Below are positions 6,359-12,999 of a stretch of 12,999 nt of DNA, in pieces. The notes beneath the pieces were generated by a model that saw only the letters and a list, made by a program, of their open reading frames with translations, had not been told where the DNA came from and did not search any database. The number at the start of each line of letters is the position of its first letter. Position 1 is the first letter of the stretch. Made by a program: the position numbers and the translations under genes. This stretch comes from Pseudomonas sp. PGPPP3 (GTDB lineage Bacteria; Pseudomonadota; Gammaproteobacteria; Pseudomonadales; Pseudomonadaceae), in contig NKIE01000034.1 in assembly GCA_002256055.1 (NCBI GenBank), forward strand, positions 1 to 12,999, given 5' to 3'.

Positions 6359-7402
6359 TCAGAGAGATTGGCCACGCAGGCCGTCGAGCACGGCAACCGG
6401 CAGGTCGTCGCGCCAGCCCGTCAGGTGGCAATCGAGGAAATCACGCAGTGGATGCAGCGCCGGCCTTTCCAGTGCCTCACGGAACAGACGCAGCACCCGT
6501 GACAGGTGAGCGAGGTAGCCGAGCTTGCCGTCACGCTTGGCCAGGCGTACGAAGATGCCGAGCACCTTGGCGTGACGCTGGGCAGCGAGCACCGCGTAGT
6601 CGGCGAGGAAGACCTCGCGGTCGAGCCCAGGACGCTGCGCCAGGTAGCGCTGCAACAGGCGCGCCTGCAGCTCGCCTGGCACATCGCGGCGGGCGTCTTC
6701 GAGCAGCGACATCAGGTCGTAGGCGTAGGCGCCGTGCAGGGCATCCTGGAAGTCCAGCAAGCCACAGGCGGCCACACCATTGCGCCCTTCCAGCAGCATC
6801 AGGTTGTCGACGTGGAAGTCGCGCAGCACCACGGCCTCACGGCGCCGGGCGGCATCGTCGCAGAGCCCGTCGAACAGCGCCATGTAGGCGGCACGCAGGG
6901 CCGAGGACGGCGCTACGCCGAGCAGCAGCGGCGCATACCAGTCGATGAACAAGGCAAATTCATCGGCCATACGCTTGTCGTCGTAGGCCGGCAGCACCGC
7001 GCCCTGCTCGGCCGGCGCCGCGTGCAGACGCGCCAGGCAATCCACCGCCAGCTCGTACAGCGGCGCCTCGGCATGACCGGCGGCGAGCAAGCGGGTATAG
7101 GTGCTATGACCGAAGTCTTCGATCAGCGCCAGCCCCGCCGCCTCGTCGGCTGACAGCACGCGCGGGGCGGACAAGCCCAGCTCGCGCAGCAACTCGGCCA
7201 CCTGCAGGTAGGGCCGCAGCGGCTCGGACTGCGGTGGCGAATCCATCAACAGTAGGTCGGCCCCCACCAGGCGGAAGTAGCGGCGTGCCGAAGCGTCCGC
7301 CGGCAACGCCTGCAGTTGCGCGCCGGCATGCCAGTGGTGGGCGACGAAGGCCTCGCGCGCGTGGGCGCGGGCGTCCGCCTGGGAGGTCAGGGCTTGGTTC
7401 AT
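6359..7402 (-). CDS. AmgK-like sugar kinase (APH-fold phosphotransferase)
   Basis: A 347-residue APH-fold kinase. PADASARRYFRL (34-45) resembles the nucleotide-binding start of AmgK (typically SDASFRRYFR). The catalytic loop is LRDFHVDN (193-200; catalytic D195, metal-binding N200) and the second metal-binding Asp is D217 in LLDFQDAL. YDLMSLLEDARRDVP and the later AQRHAKVLGIF also match AmgK/COG3178. Known AmgK proteins phosphorylate the anomeric position of N-acetylmuramic acid or N-acetylglucosamine for cell-wall recycling, feeding the nucleotidyltransferase MurU. Here the nearby nucleotidyltransferase is GlmU-like instead, and the wording is closest to alphaproteobacterial homologues, so the true sugar may differ. 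The start ATG (7402) comes four bases after the first cupin's stop, with GGTGATG upstream. It appears intact. Confidence 0.82.
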   Translation of the reverse strand: MNQALTSQADARAHAREAFVAHHWHAGAQLQALPADASARRYFRLVGADLLLMDSPPQSEPLRPYLQVAELLRELGLSAPRVLSADEAAGLALIEDFGHSTYTRLLAAGHAEAPLYELAVDCLARLHAAPAEQGAVLPAYDDKRMADEFALFIDWYAPLLLGVAPSSALRAAYMALFDGLCDDAARRREAVVLRDFHVDNLMLLEGRNGVAACGLLDFQDALHGAYAYDLMSLLEDARRDVPGELQARLLQRYLAQRPGLDREVFLADYAVLAAQRHAKVLGIFVRLAKRDGKLGYLAHLSRVLRLFREALERPALHPLRDFLDCHLTGWRDDLPVAVLDGLRGQSL

Positions 7403-7406
7403 GTCA

Positions 7407-7751
7407 TCACCGGATCATGTAGACCTTTTTCACCGTCTCGTGGACGGTGCAAACGCCTTTCCAGTCCTTGGGGAAGAACGCGGCGGTATCCGGGGTGATC
7501 TCGATCACTTCGCCCGACTCGTGCACGTAGGTGCAGCGGCCTTCGAGGAAGTGGCAGAACTCGTCGCTGGTCACGTGGCAGAACCACTTGCCCGGGGTGC
7601 AGTGCCAGATGCCGCATTCAGACTCGCCGTTCGGGCCCTTGTGCAGCACCACGCCGCTGATGTGCGACTCGCCTTCGAGCATGGTCGGGATGATGCCCCA
7701 GTCCTTCAGCTCGGTGACTTGCAGGGGTTGGCGGATAACAGGAGTTGTCAT
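7407..7751 (-). CDS. Cupin (DUF861/EutQ-like) small protein, copy 1
   Basis: A 114-residue single-domain cupin of the cupin_3/DUF861 type (relatives: EutQ, ureidoglycine aminohydrolase). Signature stretches are SGVVLHKGP, WHCTPGKW, HVTSDEFCHFLEG and SGEVIEITPDTAAFFP. The His and Glu residues around the DEFCHFLEG strand could bind metal, but the usual HxH cupin motif is not complete. It is a paralogue of the next upstream gene: about 45 of 96 aligned residues are identical without gaps. Start ATG 7751 is chosen to match its paralogue in length; an in-frame GTG at 7784 would add 11 residues and neither has a strong ribosome site. A GC-rich palindrome, CGCCCGGGCG (7788-7797), lies in the 63-base gap before it. 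The substrate is unknown; these proteins often accompany polyamine/amine importers and dehydrogenases. Confidence 0.85.
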   Translation of the reverse strand: MTTPVIRQPLQVTELKDWGIIPTMLEGESHISGVVLHKGPNGESECGIWHCTPGKWFCHVTSDEFCHFLEGRCTYVHESGEVIEITPDTAAFFPKDWKGVCTVHETVKKVYMIR

Positions 7752-7814
7752 TGTCGCGTACTCACTTTCTGTAAACGGAGCCACGCCCGCCCGGGCGCGG
7801 CGGATTGCGCCGGG

Positions 7815-8180
7815 TCAAACCAGCATGTAGGTATTGCGCAGGGTCTCGATAACCTCGCATTCGCCGGTCCAGCCAGCGGGGAACAGCACCAGGGTGTCGG
7901 CGCCGACCTCGATCACCTCGCCGTTGTCGCGGCGGTAGATGGCGACGCCGGCGAGGAAGTGGCAGAGCTCATCGCGCGGGATGGACAGCTTCCAGGTGCC
8001 CGGCGTGCAGACCCACAGCCCGACTTCCGGACGGTTATCCGGGCCCTTGTGCAACAGGCGGCCACTGGAGTGGGACTGGCCGGAAACGGCGTCGGACTGG
8101 TAGCCCCAGTCGACCAGGTCGGCGTAGTCACGCGCGCCGACGATGCGTGGCGCGGTGGATTGCAGGATGGCTTCAGGCAT
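7815..8180 (-). CDS. Cupin (DUF861/EutQ-like) small protein, copy 2
   Basis: A 121-residue cupin_3/DUF861-type protein, paralogous to the adjacent downstream cupin. Shared stretches include SHSSGRLLHKGP, WVCTPGTW, DELCHFLAG, NGEVIEVGADT and FPAGWTGECEV. Compared with copy 1 it lacks the His before TSDEFCHF (SIPRDELCHF here) and has Ala for Glu after CHFL, so any metal or ligand site is likely different, suggesting divergence of function or a heteromeric pair. The start ATG at 8180 overlaps the glycosyltransferase stop by eight bases (8173-8180), a sign of translational coupling. An alternative ATG at 8195 would lengthen the overlap without a better ribosome site. Role unknown. Confidence 0.82.
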   Translation of the reverse strand: MPEAILQSTAPRIVGARDYADLVDWGYQSDAVSGQSHSSGRLLHKGPDNRPEVGLWVCTPGTWKLSIPRDELCHFLAGVAIYRRDNGEVIEVGADTLVLFPAGWTGECEVIETLRNTYMLV

Positions 8181-9459
8181 TTTTGAGGATTCCATCGAGG
8201 ATGTTGGCCGCGTCTTGCGGGCCCTTGCGCGAGGTCATGTATTCGCTGGTTTTCTTCAGGCGCGCGTTCATCGCGGCGTCGCCGACGCACAGCGCCAGCT
8301 TCTCGGCCAGCTCGGCGTACTCCCAGTTGCTGCGGTGCATGCGGAAGCCGTGGCCGCTCTCCTGGGCGCGCATGGCATTGTCGTGGCCGTCCCAGACGTA
8401 GGGCATGACGATGGCCGGCTTACCGAAGTACAGGCACTCGGTGAAGCTGTTGTTGCCGCCGTGGTGAATCACCGCATCGACCTGGGCGATCACCGAGGGC
8501 TGCGGGTACCAGTTGGAGATGACCACGTTGTCCGGCAGGTCGCTATATTCCTCCAGATGCTCTCCGACGTTGAACAGCGCGCGGTATGGCAACTTGCCGA
8601 TGCTGGTAATCAGACGCTTGAGCAAGCCGACGTCACCCGAACCGAGGCTACCGAAGCTGACGTAGAGCAGCGGTTTGTCGTTATTGGCTCGGAACTCGGG
8701 GATCTCATACGCTTTGTCCTGGCGCACGCAGCCCTGCAGGTAGTGGAAGCGACGGGCCGGCAGCGGGTAGCGGCGGTCGAACTTGACCGGGTCTGGGTAC
8801 AGCAGCAGGTTCATCCACGGCGACTCCTCGAAGAAGGTGCCCAGCGGATATGGACGCTCCCCGCACTCGCTGAGGAAGCGGTTGAAGTCATCGTGGATCG
8901 GCGTGATGACCTCCTCGAACTTGGCGCGGAAGCGCGCGTGGCCGGCCTTGTCGTCGATGCTCATGCCCGACAGGTACGGCGGGATATCCGGGTCTTCGAC
9001 CTCGTTCTCCGAGCAGGAGATGATACGTACCCAGGGCTTGCCGTATTGCTTGATGGCCGGAAAGAGGATGACGTTGTCGACGCAAATCAGGTCGGGCTTG
9101 ATCTTGTCGAGAATCGTCGGCAGCTCCTTCTGCGCCCACTTGCTGGTCTCGACAACAGCTGCCTAGCACTCTTTAACGTAGTTGCCGAGTTGGTCGATTG
9201 GCTCCTTGCCGAAGTTGGGGATATGGCCGTTGATGAAGTCGGACCAGTAGCGCGCCATCTCGTCGGCCGGCATCGGCTCCGACATGTTCACGTAGTGCTC
9301 CTCGAAGCCGTAGGCCGAATACACCCCAGTCATGCCCGGATCGGTGAGAAACACCGCCTTGTGCCCTAGAGCCTCACAGGCCTGGGCAATGCCCACGGAG
9401 TTGAGCGCCGGGCCGTACGCGGCCTCGGGGAAGAAGGCGATAACTTTGCGTTCACTCAT
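8173..9459 (-). pseudogene. GT1/UGT-like glycosyltransferase interrupted by an in-frame amber codon
   Basis: Read through one TAG, this is a 428-codon GT-B glycosyltransferase of the UDP-glucuronosyl/macrolide-glycosyltransferase type, which moves a sugar from a UDP (or dTDP) sugar to a small acceptor. The N-terminal domain begins with FFPEAAYGPALNSVGIAQAC and EALGHKAVFLTDPG. The C-terminal nucleotide-sugar domain has LYVSFGSLGSGDV and the PSPG-like segment HHGGNNSFTECLYFGKP (about 332-348), then PYVWDGHDNAMRAQESGHG. The TAG at 9163-9165 is codon 99. Both sides stay in the same frame and read as good protein (NYVKEC, stop, AAVVETSKWAQKELP), so a single substitution, for example CAG to TAG, explains it. 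Without suppression only a 98-residue fragment, or a restart near 8964, would be made. ATG 9459 has GGGAG upstream, 29 bases after the ATPase gene; the second cupin overlaps its end. Confidence 0.82.
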
Positions 9460-9488
9460 TTCGGTACTCCCAACATTGTTCTTGTAAT

Positions 9489-10568
9489 TCAGCAGGACAG
9501 GACACGGGCATGCACGGCGTTCCAGCCAAGGCTGATCGGCATGCCACAGGTGAAAGCGGAGAATTCGTGCTCGGAGCTCGGCACGCGGACGATCAGCGGT
9601 TTGCTCGACACCCGCGTGCGCACATGCAGATTGGTGTCCAGGCCGTGGTAGGCGCCCTCCACGACCTGACCGTCGAGGCGGTTGTCGCAGGCGTTGTCGC
9701 CGGCACCCAGCACGCGCAGGCGCTCGGGACGCACGGCCAGGATCACCTGGCCATTGACCACATCGGCAGTCGGTTCGATGCTCAGGATCTGCCCCCCAGC
9801 CTCGACCTGATTACCGGCCAGGCGCTGGGCCTCGATCAGGTTGCTGACGCCGATGAAGTCGGCGACAAAGCGGTTCTGCGGGTACTCGTAGAGCTCGGCG
9901 GGCGTACCGCACTGGCTGACCTGGCCGCCTTTAAGCACGGCCATGCGGTCAGCCATGACCAGCGCCTCCTCCTGATCATGGGTGACCATGATGAAAGTGA
10001 TTCCACTTTCATGCTGCAGGCGCTTGAGCTCTAGTTGCATCTTGCCGCGCAGCTTCTTATCTAGGGCGCCAAGCGGCTCGTCGAGCAGCAGCACGCGTGG
10101 GCGTTTGATCAGCGCGCGGGCCAAGGCCACACGTTGGCGCTGGCCGCCGGACAGCTGATCCGGACGACGGCGGGCCAGCTCACGCAGCTGCGCGGTCTCC
10201 AGCATGGCGTCGACGCGCTGAGCGATCTCGTCCTTGGGCAGCTTCTCCATCTCCAACCCGTAGGCAATGTTGCCCTCCACGCTCATGGTCGGGAACAGCG
10301 CGTAAGACTGGAACATCAAGTTAAGCGGGCGACGGTTGGCCGGCATCGGCGAAATGTCGCGACCATCGAGGAAGATCTGCCCGGAGGTCGGTGTCTCGAA
10401 ACCAGCGAGCATGCGCAGCAAGGTGCTCTTGCCACCGCCGGACGGGCCCAGCAAGGCGAAGAACTCGTTCTCGCGCACGCTCAGCGACACGTTGTTCACG
10501 GCCAGGCCATGGCCGTAGCTCTTGCTGATCTTGTCCAGAACCAGCAATGGGGCTTTTTCAGTCTTCAT
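9489..10568 (-). CDS. potA: Polyamine-type ABC transporter ATP-binding protein (PotA-like)
   Basis: A 359-residue ATPase powering the importer encoded upstream. It has Walker A GPSGGGKST (41-49), the Q-loop in MFQSYALFP, signature LSGGQRQR (139-146), Walker B VLLLDEP (159-165) and the switch His H197 in VTHDQEEA. The C-terminal part, with RFVADFIGVSNLIEA and VILAVRPERLRV, is the regulatory TOBE domain of the spermidine/putrescine (PotA) family; its length is typical. The start ATG at 10568 overlaps the end of the second permease gene by 11 bases, which suggests translational coupling. The family fits polyamines, but related systems carry other cationic or amine compounds, so the substrate is inferred. 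Confidence 0.92.
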   Translation of the reverse strand: MKTEKAPLLVLDKISKSYGHGLAVNNVSLSVRENEFFALLGPSGGGKSTLLRMLAGFETPTSGQIFLDGRDISPMPANRRPLNLMFQSYALFPTMSVEGNIAYGLEMEKLPKDEIAQRVDAMLETAQLRELARRRPDQLSGGQRQRVALARALIKRPRVLLLDEPLGALDKKLRGKMQLELKRLQHESGITFIMVTHDQEEALVMADRMAVLKGGQVSQCGTPAELYEYPQNRFVADFIGVSNLIEAQRLAGNQVEAGGQILSIEPTADVVNGQVILAVRPERLRVLGAGDNACDNRLDGQVVEGAYHGLDTNLHVRTRVSSKPLIVRVPSSEHEFSAFTCGMPISLGWNAVHARVLSC

Positions 10569-11370
10569 GCTTGCTTTGCACCTTGTTGAGCCGCTGAGAA
10601 GCGAACAGCGCGGTGAAGCTGACCAGCATCACCAGGGTCGCCAGAGCGTTGATTTCGGGGGTGACGCCGAAACGGATCATTGAGTAGACCTGCATCGGCA
10701 GAGTGGTCGAGGCACTGCCCGAACCGGAGTTGAAGAAGGCGATGATGAATTCGTCCACCGACAGGGTGAACGCCAGCAGCCCGCCAGCCAGTACGCCGGG
10801 GAAGATCGCTGGCAGCAGCACCCGGCGCAGGGTGGTCGGCCAACCCGCGCCAAGGTCAATGGAGGCTTCGAGAATCGAGTAGTCGAAGTGCTTGAGACGG
10901 GTGCGCACCACCGCGCAAACAAAGGCGATGTTGAAAACCACATGACTGAGAATGATCGAGTGCAGGCCCAGGCTCATCTTCAGCAAGTTGAAGAAGCTCA
11001 GCAGGGCAATGGCCAGGACGATGTCGGGGATGATCATCGGAGCCATCAGCAGGGTGTCGGCCAGCCCCGCGCTGCGCGCCGGATTGCTGCTGCCGTGGGC
11101 ACGTAGCTCGACGCCCAGCGCCAGCAGGGTGCCGAGCAGGCAGGCCAGCACGGTGGAGATCACCGCGACGATCAGGGTATTCAGCGCCGCATGCTGGATC
11201 GCCTGGTTGGCCAGCAGCGCGGCGTACCACTTGAACGACGCACCGCCCCAAGCAGTGGGCAGACCGCTGGCGTTGAACGACAGGGCGATCAGCACCAAGA
11301 TCGGGATATAAAGGAAGGCATACACCAGCCACAGGTGGCTGCCGAGCAGCAGGCCGGACGAGTTACGCAT
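10558..11370 (-). CDS. potC: Polyamine-type ABC transporter permease (PotC-like)
   Basis: A 270-residue inner-membrane permease with about six hydrophobic helices, the first at LWLVYAFLYIPILVLIALSF. The cytoplasmic EAA loop that contacts the ATPase is visible as EASIDLGAGWPTTLRRVLLPAIFPG. LPMQVYSMIRFGVTPEINAL and the second-gene position resemble PotC rather than PotB. The start ATG at 11370 has AGGAGG just upstream and overlaps the first permease's stop by eight bases; the longer frame beginning at 11475 lies inside that gene and is an overlap artefact. Intact. Confidence 0.92.
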   Translation of the reverse strand: MRNSSGLLLGSHLWLVYAFLYIPILVLIALSFNASGLPTAWGGASFKWYAALLANQAIQHAALNTLIVAVISTVLACLLGTLLALGVELRAHGSSNPARSAGLADTLLMAPMIIPDIVLAIALLSFFNLLKMSLGLHSIILSHVVFNIAFVCAVVRTRLKHFDYSILEASIDLGAGWPTTLRRVLLPAIFPGVLAGGLLAFTLSVDEFIIAFFNSGSGSASTTLPMQVYSMIRFGVTPEINALATLVMLVSFTALFASQRLNKVQSKHED

Positions 11371-12226
11371 GGCGCACCTCCTGGGCACGACGGGCCAGCA
11401 GCGCCTGGATGAACAGCAGCAAGAGCATGATGCCGATGAGGAAGAAGGCCAGCGCCGAGCCGAACGGCCAGTCACGCGCAGTGAGGAACTGCGAATAGAT
11501 CAGATTGCCGACCATCAACACCTGCTTGCCACCCAGCAGGTCGGCGGTGATGAAGTTGCCGATGCTGAGGACGAAGACGAACACCGCGCCAGCAGCGATT
11601 CCAGGCACGCTCATTGGCAGGATAATTCGGCGGAAGGTGGTCCAGCCCGATGCCCCGAGGTCGCTGGAGGCCTCCCACAGCTCACCATTGATCCGCGACA
11701 GCGAGGAATAGATCGCCAGGATCACGAAGGGGATGTAGTTGTACACAAGCCCCAGGATCACCGCCTTCTCGGTATACAGGATGTCCAGCAACTCGCCGTA
11801 TAGCCCCAGCGGCTCCAGCACGCTGGCGATAAGCCCCTTACGATTGAGCAGGACGATCCAGGCGTAAGTACGGATCAGGTAGTTGCTCCAGAACGGCAGC
11901 ATCACCAAGAACAGGTACACCGCCTGGCGCCGCTGCGGAGCACGGGCGATGGCGTAGGCCGCTGGGTAGCCGATCAGCACGGCGTAGAGGGTGGCCAGCC
12001 CGGCGATCTTCGCCGAGCGCAGGAGAATATCCAGGTACAACGGGTCAAACGCGCGCTGGTAGTTCTCCCAGGTGAACACGTAGTCGATGCCACCATAGGC
12101 ACCGCGTTCAAAGAAGCTGTAGACCAGCACCAGCAGGCACGGCACCAGCAGAAACAGAGCCAGCCAGCCCAGTGCGGGCAGCAGAAGCCAGGCCGACAGG
12201 CGTCTGTCAGCGTGCAAAACACTCAT
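11363..12226 (-). CDS. potB: Polyamine-type ABC transporter permease (PotB-like)
   Basis: A 287-residue inner-membrane permease that should pair with the PotC-like protein to form the channel. The first helix is at WLLLPALGWLALFLLVPCLL, and IRTYAWIVLLNRKGLI and YNYIPFVILAIYSSL follow the PotB pattern. The EAA loop is EASSDLGASGWTTFRRIILPMSVPG. ATG at 12226 is chosen, with a GGGGGAA purine run upstream; an in-frame TTG at 12247 would add seven residues. The 96-base gap before it holds a strong hairpin, so it is probably co-transcribed with the binding-protein gene at lower level. Intact. Confidence 0.92.
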   Translation of the reverse strand: MSVLHADRRLSAWLLLPALGWLALFLLVPCLLVLVYSFFERGAYGGIDYVFTWENYQRAFDPLYLDILLRSAKIAGLATLYAVLIGYPAAYAIARAPQRRQAVYLFLVMLPFWSNYLIRTYAWIVLLNRKGLIASVLEPLGLYGELLDILYTEKAVILGLVYNYIPFVILAIYSSLSRINGELWEASSDLGASGWTTFRRIILPMSVPGIAAGAVFVFVLSIGNFITADLLGGKQVLMVGNLIYSQFLTARDWPFGSALAFFLIGIMLLLLFIQALLARRAQEVRHA

Positions 12227-12280
12227 GCGCAGTTCCCCCAACCCCAAGCCAATGAGGTGGTATGCAACGGGTTCGGAAAT

Positions 12281-12304
12281 ACGGAGCGGCGGGCGCCGCT
12301 CCGT
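12281..12304 (-). promoter_or_regulatory. Intercistronic hairpin between binding-protein and permease genes
   Basis: A perfect 10-bp inverted repeat, ACGGAGCGGC (12281-12290) with GCCGCTCCGT (12295-12304), with a 4-base loop, lies just downstream of the binding-protein stop. No T run follows on the minus strand. In many ABC importer operons such a stem protects the upstream message or partly terminates, so the binding protein exceeds the membrane parts; that role is inferred here. Confidence 0.6.
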
Positions 12305-12322
12305 GGTCGGAGCCTTACCGGC

Positions 12323-12999
12323 TTATTGAGCGGCCATAATTTCGGTTACGGCGCGGGTATAGGCCTTCTGCGTGGAGCCGCCGACATCACGCAGCAGTTG
12401 CTGCTTAACCAGGTCGGCAGGCGTGGTGTTGAGGTTGGGGTACTGCGTCAGCAGTTCCTTACCCAGCCCGTCCATCGCAGCCTGGTTGGGTACCTTGTAG
12501 AGGATGTTCTCGGCGACCCAGGCGTGGTTGTCCTTCTCCAGCATGAAGTTGACGAACTTGTATGCCGCGTCGAGGTTCTTCGAGCTCTTCATTACCACCA
12601 TGGTGTCGACCCACAGGTCGGAACCTTCCTTGGGCACCACGAACTTGATGCTGGCATTGGCTTGGGTGCCGTAGTTGCACCAACCGTCCCAGGCATGCGC
12701 CAGAATCGTCTCGCCCGAAGCCAGCTTGGAGTAGAAGGTGGTGTCGTCGAAAGACAGGATGCGTTTCTTACTTCCGATCAGTTGGTCACGCACCGTGGCG
12801 ATGTGCTCTGGCGTGCTCTCATTGACGCTCCAGCCATTGGCCAGGAAACCGGCACCGAGTAGCCAGCGGTCGGTCGCCAGCAGAGTCAGCTTACCCTTGG
12901 TTTCCTCGCTCGGGTTGAGCAGGTCGTTCCAGCTTGATGGCGCCTGGGCCAACTTGTCGGAGCGGTAGCTGGTGCCTGTGGTGCCCCAGGTGTCGGGCA
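12323..12999 (-). CDS. potD: Polyamine-type ABC transporter periplasmic binding protein (PotD-like), C-terminal part
   Basis: The last 225 codons or so, including the stop, of a periplasmic extracellular solute-binding protein; the N terminus and signal peptide lie beyond the right edge. At the edge DTWGTTGTSYRSDK matches the hinge-region motif of PotD/SpuD-type proteins (commonly YTWGTTG), followed by SWNDLLNP. The lines FDDTTFYSKLASGE, LAHAWDGWCNYG and VPKEGSDLWVDTMVV continue the family pattern, and NLDAAYKFVNFMLEKD is the typical C-terminal lobe. It captures substrate in the periplasm and hands it to the PotBC-like permeases. As first visible gene of the operon, its promoter is outside the window. 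P. aeruginosa SpuD/SpuE relatives bind putrescine or spermidine; the ligand cannot be read from this part alone. Confidence 0.92.
   Translation of the reverse strand, partial: PDTWGTTGTSYRSDKLAQAPSSWNDLLNPSEETKGKLTLLATDRWLLGAGFLANGWSVNESTPEHIATVRDQLIGSKKRILSFDDTTFYSKLASGETILAHAWDGWCNYGTQANASIKFVVPKEGSDLWVDTMVVMKSSKNLDAAYKFVNFMLEKDNHAWVAENILYKVPNQAAMDGLGKELLTQYPNLNTTPADLVKQQLLRDVGGSTQKAYTRAVTEIMAAQ

Noticed and set aside
6094..6948. Plus-strand open frame of 284 codons across the dehydrogenase and kinase
   Set aside because: Translation is Arg/Ala/Gly-rich with no domain pattern and lies opposite two well-supported genes.
8964..9165. Frameshift as the cause of the split glycosyltransferase
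   Set aside because: Codon-by-codon reading of the minus strand shows both parts in the same frame, joined by sensible sequence, so one stop codon is enough.
8143..9369. Plus-strand open frame of 408 codons across the glycosyltransferase
   Set aside because: It mirrors codon positions of the glycosyltransferase and has no recognisable motif; the minus-strand reading gives a coherent GT-B protein with one stop.
1..12999. CRISPR arrays, tRNA or rRNA genes
   Set aside because: No regularly spaced repeats, cloverleaf-like segments or rRNA signature stretches were seen on either strand.

Overview
The window looks like a chromosome segment from a Pseudomonas that is not P. aeruginosa. The evidence is a PrrF-type iron-responsive sRNA with a Fur-box promoter, lying directly downstream of a cAMP-binding-protein gene (cbpA-like). 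That neighbourhood is known from P. aeruginosa (cbpA, prrF1, prrF2). Pentapeptide-repeat, TfoX C-terminal-domain and kinase/ATPase-fusion genes precede it on the same strand.

Left part (1-3550, plus strand): a fusion of an aminoglycoside-phosphotransferase-like domain and a P-loop ATPase/kinase domain; a small pentapeptide-repeat protein; a TfoX/Sxy C-terminal-domain protein; the cbpA-like gene with a strong intrinsic terminator; then a single prrF sRNA with its own Fur-overlapped promoter and terminator. This looks like core genome.

Junction (3550-4010): no intact gene. It holds a decayed C-terminal fragment of what looks like an IS110/IS116/IS902-type transposase (two in-frame stops and a frameshift), then about 200 bases with short inverted repeats and nothing recognisable.

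Right part (4010-12999, all minus strand, reading toward the junction): a tightly spaced, apparently single operon. In order of transcription: a polyamine-type ABC importer (periplasmic binding protein cut by the window edge, two permeases, ATPase), a GT1/UGT-like glycosyltransferase, two paralogous DUF861-type cupins, an AmgK-like sugar kinase, an NAD(P)-type aldehyde dehydrogenase, and a GlmU-like uridylyltransferase fragment. A sugar kinase, a UTP:sugar-1-phosphate transferase and a UDP-sugar-type glycosyltransferase could activate a sugar and attach it to an acceptor. The importer and dehydrogenase suggest that a polyamine-like or other small cationic compound is taken up and oxidised. I do not know this gene set as a described pathway.

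Two genes of this cluster appear damaged. The glycosyltransferase has one in-frame amber codon (codon 99) with the frame intact on both sides. The GlmU-like gene has an in-frame internal deletion removing its nucleotide/metal-binding core and lacks the acetyltransferase half. The operon therefore seems to be an acquired module that is partly decayed here, while importer, cupin, kinase and dehydrogenase genes remain open.
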